22,381 nucleotides of DNA from a virus. Location: positions 1 to 22,381 of IMG/VR virus record IMGVR_UViG_3300028392_000314. One strand, written 5' to 3'. A program made the position numbers and the translations under genes. Positions 20,601-22,381 of this stretch are shown here, one piece after another; the first letter of the stretch is position 1; every line of letters starts with the position of its first letter. The notes under the pieces are model-generated. The model had not been told where the DNA came from. It ran no database searches and was given only the letters and a program-made list of their open reading frames with translations.

Positions 20601-22381
20601 TAGATTACTTTGATCCATTACAAGGAAAAATATTAGGCGTAGTATCAGAAAACTTAGATATAATTTCTAATGCTGATCCTGCATCATATAATAGTCCTAA
20701 TACAACTATATCTGGATCTAGTGTTTGGGGCACTAAACAATTAGGTAAGTTGTGGTTCAATACAAGTTCTACTAAATTTGTTAACTATCATCAGTATAAT
20801 GATGTAGTATATAATAGCAAATGGTGGGGTCGTGTATTCCCTGGTAGTCAAGTTACAATTTACAGTTGGATTACAAGTGATGTGGTTCCGGCCGAATATA
20901 CAGCTACCGGTACTCCATTGAACTTAACAGATTATGCTATTGAATATGTATTAAATTCAACCGGAGCTATTACCCCTGTATATTTCTACTGGGTAAGAAA
21001 TACTAATATCATCTTCAACCAGATAGGTAAAACATTAAGTGATACTATATGTGAGGCATATATTAGTGCACCACAGGCATCTGGAATCGCTTACTTTGCA
21101 CCTATACAATCTAATGTAATGGGTTTGTATAATACAAGTGAGTATGTCAATTCAACTGATACAGTAATGCATATTGGTTTTGCTACTGGTACAAATGATG
21201 ATGATTCGCATAGTATTTACAGTTTGATTCGTTCAAACTATGTAGATGATTTCTTACCCGGATTGCCTGCATTAACAAGTTTACCTCCCCTATCATTATA
21301 TGATAGAATGTTAGATAGTATGAGTGGAGTAGATGAATCAGGTGCCATTGTTCCTGATCCATACTTACCAAAACCAGTACAGAGTGGTATATTAGTTCGT
21401 CCTCGTCAAGGCTTCTTCTATTCACGCTTTGGTGCATTAAAGAATTACTTAACACTTGCTAACCAAGAATTAGCACAGATTCCGTTTACAGAAACTCAAT
21501 CTAGTAAATTTTTATACACCGTTGGACCTATAAATCCAAGTACAGGATTACCATTCTATGAAACAACTGACTACTGGGAATATATAAACTGGTGGCAACC
21601 CGGCTATAATGATAATACTAAATCTGCTATGTTAGTAGAATCATATTTTCAATTAGCAACTATTAATGCACAGAATGGATTAATTGTAACTGTTAATAAA
21701 AACGGTGCCGGCTTCCAAGAAACATACAGATATGATAGCACGGTATCTACTTGGGTCCGTATAGGATTACAAAATGGAACAATTCAATTTAAGAGTTCAT
21801 TGTGGGATTATGAAACAGCACGATTAGGGTTTGGTGATAATTTCTTTGACACAACACCATTCGACACATATCCAAGTCAAGAAACACGCTCTATCACTCG
21901 ATTCTTAAATGAAGAATTACCGAGTGAAATATTTGCTTTCAGAAATCAAGGATTGATTTTATTGTTTAACTATATAATGAGTGAAACAATAGAGAGTCAA
22001 AATTATCTGCCATGGTTAAACAAGACATCATTTATTGATGTAGCACACACGATCCGTGAATTACTTCCTTTAGAAGTATTTCAAAGTGATAATCAAGATT
22101 TCTTGTCTGGATACATCAATGAAATTAAGCCGTATCATGTAGTTGTTAAAGATTTCTTATTCAAGTACACTGGTACAAACTTATGGGCCGGCAATATTAC
22201 TGACTTTGATTTACCAGCACAATATAACACAAATTTACAGAAATATATAACACCTGAATTAGTATATGCTAATCCAAGCGGCGACAGTCAATATTTACCA
22301 ACAGATGCTATATGGCAAGACCCTGCATATACAAATTGGTTTAACAATTACGGCGTGAGTATAACCGGAGTCAATGCTTAT
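11645..22381 (+). CDS. Giant baseplate wedge/adhesin-like structural protein, 3' end outside window
   Basis: ATG at 11645; the frame stays open through 3579 codons to the last base, so the protein is at least 3579 residues and its C-terminus is unseen. The N-terminus (RTLNFLPEVFRTPTNAQFLG, TLDQLVDQPNT) looks like a baseplate attachment domain. Further along: a beta domain at about 180-241 (LTLIRGGTYTFTVNQ, PFWIQGQPG); residues about 1330-1440 with DYSYDEFLSIYSQFFLNWVG and GYWRGIYQYYYDT; a carbohydrate-binding-like motif at 1907-1943; a probable seven-bladed FG-GAP propeller at about 2312-2977; and a late region with YWEYINWWQPGYN and INEIKPYHVVVKDFLFKYTG. Three related beta modules are scattered through it. 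There is no signal peptide, membrane segment or enzyme motif. It occupies the place of T4 gp7 (1032 aa) and the outer wedge genes directly after gene 6, so an outer wedge or receptor-facing role is inferred. I do not recognise the whole protein. Alternatives are a tail-fibre-like arm or a fusion of several wedge proteins. Confidence 0.8.
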   Translation, partial: MAARIRTLNFLPEVFRTPTNAQFLGATLDQLVDQPNTMRIQGYIGSKFGYGINAKDKYVIEPTKVRTDYQLDPGVVFTKTNTSTATDFITYPGIIDALKLNGAVTDNNDRLFNSQFYSWDPFVDLDKVINFNQYYWLPLGPPSVTVATDIVYNAQDYNVQDDPNAYIISSDINPDGSANPTLTLIRGGTYTFTVNQNSPFWIQGQPGVTGYDPNQPNLLTRDVLGVTNNGAETGIVEFIVPYKNAQDEYNFPGNNLVDVVSSAPFDDIEGRLLSDVVDIDGVTALEGLTVMFYNTGVPDEQGFIGQYYDTTLYDEETNESAPNEGGAPYVFPGTIINDANYEGGYYTNVSATFYRVTYVGDPTNPVIKLIPASSIPTNEKITANYGTQWKARNFYRNVQGNINIVPYLSSLLDTLYYQDGTVSNKVGVIRLINSNITNQINVLEILGQPNYTAPNGIVFTNGLKVTFNGDIYPTSYKTGEYYVQGVGTAIELINTIDLIVPESFTEGTYNPWDTLPYDIGNYDVTLYIPVKQDYITIARNSIDRNPWSRSNRWFHIDVINATATYNNNPSIATTYATQDNKAKRPIIEFYPNLKLFDNCIVGKQPIDFFDVRTTDAFTQVAGQYNYYPDVEVYTTANATIATASSATSTTISILASNVSKGAFQVGQFITDSAGKLPRNSQITSINGTTTLTLTVGWSNPTSFIGVSNVSLVANDISNDNYALYDGARIVFSIDNDANVRNKIYVARFSSIHGTTPVITLTEADDGLVLQNEGTVVYKGYYNQGKDFYYYFNNDPTVLENEWQEGQQKTTVNQAPLFDVFDDAGVSFGDKEIYIGSSFKGNKLFSYGIGSGINDIVLGFPLRYSSVNNVGDISFDVPLNSKTFNYVRGTTPITRKVNTGYVHNYSDLNTRTRALGWQTAVAESRQYQIFSFNYVGNSGVTTYICDIGAATNTVWPNIQVYVNNVLQDTNTYTYTINPTTTVVNFTVPNTLVDTVVEITLLSDQVSKTAYYQIPNNLQNNPFNTDITTANVGDIRGQYQSIFYNNPNTTGTVFGANNYRDLGNLVPWGNKIIQNSASLVLPGTFLRKPGVNLYDSLQYNSNQYISFKTLLIDTVNKTEYNVYQSSAVMLDDALDQITISKVDSAPFFWSDMLPSKSPYASNSYTFANSLDVSRYPLTRIYNFDTANYYGVLVYLTRTVQGYTSITQLVIGIDYTISATSPALTVETDLLPGDIITVNEYYQTYGSYVPNTPTKLGLYPSFIPEVILDENYTNPTYFIRGHDGSYTKLYGDYIDGHLVDFRDKVLLEFETRIYNNLKLSNIIPIRDYDVVPGFFRTTDYSYDEFLSIYSQFFLNWVGQNRVEYKQQIGYTPTNQFSYNYSQSGNKINNAQIQQGYWRGIYQYYYDTSQPDVAPWEMIGFTSQPAWWTTRYGPAPYTSDNLVLWGDLAAGLNWNNGDPVIVTQCIRPQLLQVLPVDSNGNLVSPFDAIVGNYDGRSFRNDWKVGDVASTEFSYRRSSSWPFDLMKILALTKPAEFYNLGVDVDNYKYNSEFNQFLVNDRSHLVIADVQIYGDGIAKTSYINWIVDYEKQVGIDSTQTTIDLLANLDVRLIYRVAGFTDKTLVNFYVEKGSPNSNNASLLIPSESLNVLLYDNIPFNKIIYSGVIIQNSGTGWKVYGNSQTKAYFTVSKPKINGNYNLVTVEGESVQVAKDYFENTEILIPYGTEFVSKQDLAQFIGSYSNYLTTQGVLFKEIESGIDVNWNQMIAEYLYWTQSGWGKGSLLNLNPAANLITIQKDSCVVQPLTLQRQNFILNQNLYPIQSVDLAVVRDDTLFTATPLNQGDTVAYGQFNISNFEHGVVFNNVTLFNDVIYNLITGLRQNRIITRGTKTADWNGTIDAQGFILNQDNIQEWNNITKYTKGVIVKYKNKYWVSLRVLEPSMTFDGRYWKETDYNEIQKGLLPNPSTRSYESVLYYNTNTPNLSKDADLLSWSLVGYRPRDYMALADLTDITQINVYKNLIKEKGTKIAAENFKGINLPQGGIDYDIYDNWAIKTGEFGGVLDNNFIDFKLNQNELTGNPSIVGLTTGTYTDGVQQEVPLYSVFNYGRPITNPNVLPTIPANTPNRLYPDAGYVNFNDITTYGYYYNDLNLAQTPLSKLYVGEYVWVADYNGTWQVYTPISNGNLIQVLNNLNGTVTLQFAEPHGLTKYQTIAIINFDDAVNGYRIVQAVVDNYRVTIALSLVSTIARLTNTNSIVMRFQSQRVSQPSDIVNLPLLNTEFVKNKVWVDTNTDGDWAVYRKSINYQLDLELLKTGSETFGSAVATTSDLGYLIGDADLGVAYRYTYNPVFERYDLAQTLTGSASFGSSIGYTGSTFAISQPTGTLLADRKIKIYTLISTLQVNELQFLQTIQAPTGITNWGTKTEFSGDGNWLFISAYEQNAFYVYRKSQVTGLYEYNTIITLGSLVTGDNFSYALATNYYGNTLVVGAPGVDTGVTNNTGTSYIFERVMQNFEVRFTSQPFVPQTFNLVAGPLTRTAIGSSINSSNAITLSSVAGLSDGVNGTPIVFTGNVFGGISLNQVYYVKLISGSTITLSLTRNGTTLVLANTPSGTMTMVAQTSPIYVSVNGTLIDDNNYAVIGSLLNVYQSLNAGDILTVSGSTFVLIQQFTATDTITIGEQYGYSADLDTYGNELLIGAPFQINSQNKEGTIYRYTDGGGSYGIITGTIDCQVTTPTTILLNGYAVAIPVGNASVVAAAIAGSNITNVTATSIDNKLVISLINIELATINDKLDIITLTGNAMYQLGISKYTFTQTITDPHTAGRTQFGTVIKFNDNGSFVASAPASARYEATTFDSTDDDNYNNDTLFDNNTTQFVDIARNAGAVYMFDYAENYNENLTNVGQFIYAQSVNALNIDYGAQPYYGTALDFNDNTVVVGTPGFRPGYNNGQVIIYTNSSGLADWSVYRQPEIAVDVNGIQNAQLYSASTNNTLINLDYFDPLQGKILGVVSENLDIISNADPASYNSPNTTISGSSVWGTKQLGKLWFNTSSTKFVNYHQYNDVVYNSKWWGRVFPGSQVTIYSWITSDVVPAEYTATGTPLNLTDYAIEYVLNSTGAITPVYFYWVRNTNIIFNQIGKTLSDTICEAYISAPQASGIAYFAPIQSNVMGLYNTSEYVNSTDTVMHIGFATGTNDDDSHSIYSLIRSNYVDDFLPGLPALTSLPPLSLYDRMLDSMSGVDESGAIVPDPYLPKPVQSGILVRPRQGFFYSRFGALKNYLTLANQELAQIPFTETQSSKFLYTVGPINPSTGLPFYETTDYWEYINWWQPGYNDNTKSAMLVESYFQLATINAQNGLIVTVNKNGAGFQETYRYDSTVSTWVRIGLQNGTIQFKSSLWDYETARLGFGDNFFDTTPFDTYPSQETRSITRFLNEELPSEIFAFRNQGLILLFNYIMSETIESQNYLPWLNKTSFIDVAHTIRELLPLEVFQSDNQDFLSGYINEIKPYHVVVKDFLFKYTGTNLWAGNITDFDLPAQYNTNLQKYITPELVYANPSGDSQYLPTDAIWQDPAYTNWFNNYGVSITGVNAY
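12182..12367 (+). other. Cupredoxin-like beta domain in the giant protein
   Basis: Residues about 180-241. The pattern LTLIRGGTYTFTVNQ, then PFWIQGQPGVTGYD, then GIVEFIVP resembles a beta-sandwich motif that recurs in T4-like aquatic phage structural proteins, where I remember a His before the PFWI segment. Here that position is Ser (NSPFWIQ), so metal binding through that residue is not expected. Fold assignment is by pattern only. Confidence 0.45.
14513..14646 (+). repeat. Beta module, copy A, in the giant protein
   Basis: Residues about 957-1001: QVYVNNVLQDTNTYTYTI followed by strands ending VVEITLLS. It shares with two later segments (15209-15360 and 19484-19630) the order: hydrophobic strand, short turn, a Tyr-containing strand, then a strand before a Gly-Asp or Val-Asp turn leading into an I-T or E-I-T strand. 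This is the type of module often used in phage fibre and adhesin stalks. Confidence 0.45.
15209..15360 (+). repeat. Beta module, copy B, in the giant protein
   Basis: Residues about 1189-1239: VLVYLTRTVQGYTSITQLV, then GIDYTIS, then LLPGDIITVNEYY. It aligns by eye with copies A and C through the Y-T-I strand and the GDIITV turn-strand. Confidence 0.45.
17363..17473 (+). other. CBM5/12-like motif in the giant protein
   Basis: Residues 1907-1943: EWNNITKYTKGVIVKYKNKY, with W, three Y residues and a closing RYWKE. The spacing W-x(6)-Y-x(2)-G-x-I/V-V-x-Y-x(3)-Y-W, then a W after about 20 residues, matches the small chitin/carbohydrate-binding CBM5/12 type (also called ChtBD3). Such modules appear in phage adhesins and in chitinases. 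The match is by pattern; binding is not shown. Confidence 0.45.
18122..18163 (+). repeat. W-x-V-Y motif, copy 1, in the giant protein
   Basis: Residues 2160-2173: WVADYNGTWQVYTP. The same motif recurs at 18482-18529 (WVDTNTDGDWAVYRKS, residues 2280-2295) and in shortened form at 20501-20521 (DWSVYRQ, residues 2953-2959). The second and third copies bracket the propeller. Confidence 0.6.
18482..18529 (+). repeat. W-x-V-Y motif, copy 2, in the giant protein
   Basis: Residues 2280-2295, WVDTNTDGDWAVYRKS, just before the first propeller blade. The Asp/Asn-rich turn could hold a metal ion. The DWSVYRQ strand at the end of the propeller resembles its last part, as expected if the first and last blades are closed by matching strands. 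Confidence 0.55.
18578..20575 (+). other. Probable seven-bladed FG-GAP beta-propeller in the giant protein
   Basis: Residues about 2312-2977. Seven segments fit the FG-GAP pattern (F/Y-G/S-x-x-hydrophobic, a turn with Gly/Asn/Asp, then hydrophobic strand and a GAP-like turn, then a V/I-Y-hydrophobic strand). They begin at residues 2312 (FGSAVATTSDLGYLIG), 2358 (FGSSIGYTGSTFAISQP), 2413 (WGTKTEFSGDGNWLFISA), 2465 (FSYALATNYYGNTLVVGAPG), 2673 (YGYSADLDTYGNELLIGAPF), 2819 (FGTVIKFNDNGSFVASAP) and 2914 (YYGTALDFNDNTVVVGTPG). Each is followed by a strand such as YVYRKS, YIFERV, TIYRYTD, AVYMFDY or VIIYTNS. Integrin alpha heads and some bacterial surface lectins use the same fold for ligand binding. 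Two larger segments interrupt it, after blades 4 and 5. Confidence 0.7.
19484..19630 (+). repeat. Beta module, copy C, inserted in the propeller
   Basis: Residues about 2614-2662: PIYVSVNGTLIDDNNYAVIG, then LNAGDILTVSGSTF. It matches copies A and B in order of strands and in the GDI-L/I-TV turn-strand. It is the second half of the insertion between blades 4 and 5; the first half contains a TLSSVAGLSDG segment and a VYYVKLISGSTITLSL strand pair, also adhesin-like. Confidence 0.5.

Noticed and set aside
11645-22381. Diversity-generating retroelement with variable repeat in the giant adhesin-like protein.
   Set aside because: No reverse transcriptase, no near-identical template repeat and no variable C-type-lectin end are seen. 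The C-terminus and downstream DNA are outside the window, so absence is only for what is visible.
1-22381. tRNA genes, CRISPR arrays, insertion sequences, attachment sites or a defence system.
   Set aside because: Intergenic space totals under about 120 nt and all the rest is structural coding sequence. I saw no suitable repeats, cloverleaf or relevant protein families.

Overview
The window is one contiguous piece of the virion structural region of a T4-like contractile-tailed phage (Caudoviricetes, myovirus morphology). Seven genes lie on the + strand, almost without gaps, and together they form a baseplate assembly module. The DNA is AT-rich. Every start inside the window is ATG and all six visible stops are TAA. 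Protein composition is rich in Asn, Thr, Ser, Tyr and Ala and poor in Cys. This fits an uncultured aquatic T4-like phage, related at a distance to the cyanophage and pelagiphage style of myovirus. The host cannot be named: there are no tRNAs, integration genes or host-derived metabolic genes here.

Layout, left to right. 2-1147: C-terminal part of a tail-tube cap/initiator-like protein (gp48 type), open at the left edge. 1147-1458: short baseplate wedge protein gp53. 1460-4381: large protein in the place of the central hub gp27. 4396-7731: gp5-type hub/spike with an OB domain and a beta-helix, no lysozyme domain, and a very long Ala/Gly-rich C-terminal extension. 7751-8203: wedge protein gp25. 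8249-11620: enlarged wedge protein gp6. 11645 to beyond the right edge: a giant structural protein of at least 3579 residues, in the place where T4 has gp7 and the outer wedge genes. It carries what looks like a seven-bladed FG-GAP beta-propeller, a carbohydrate-binding-like motif and repeated beta-sandwich modules.

How they work together (family knowledge plus position). The hub (gp27-like, with the gp5-like spike on its axis) sits at the centre of the baseplate. gp25, gp6 and gp53 build the inner wedges around it and trigger sheath contraction. The gp48-like protein caps the hub and starts tail-tube polymerisation. The giant protein probably forms the outer wedge and/or a receptor-facing arm. 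Genes overlap by 1 nt or are separated by 1 to 45 nt, so they are probably co-transcribed and partly translationally coupled. The only candidate internal promoter is a weak T4-late-like box before gene 6.

No stretch over 300 nt lacks a gene. I found no mobile element, CRISPR array, RNA gene, reverse transcriptase/diversity-generating cassette or defence system. The least ordinary content is the giant wedge/adhesin-like protein and the lysozyme-less spike with its long extension.
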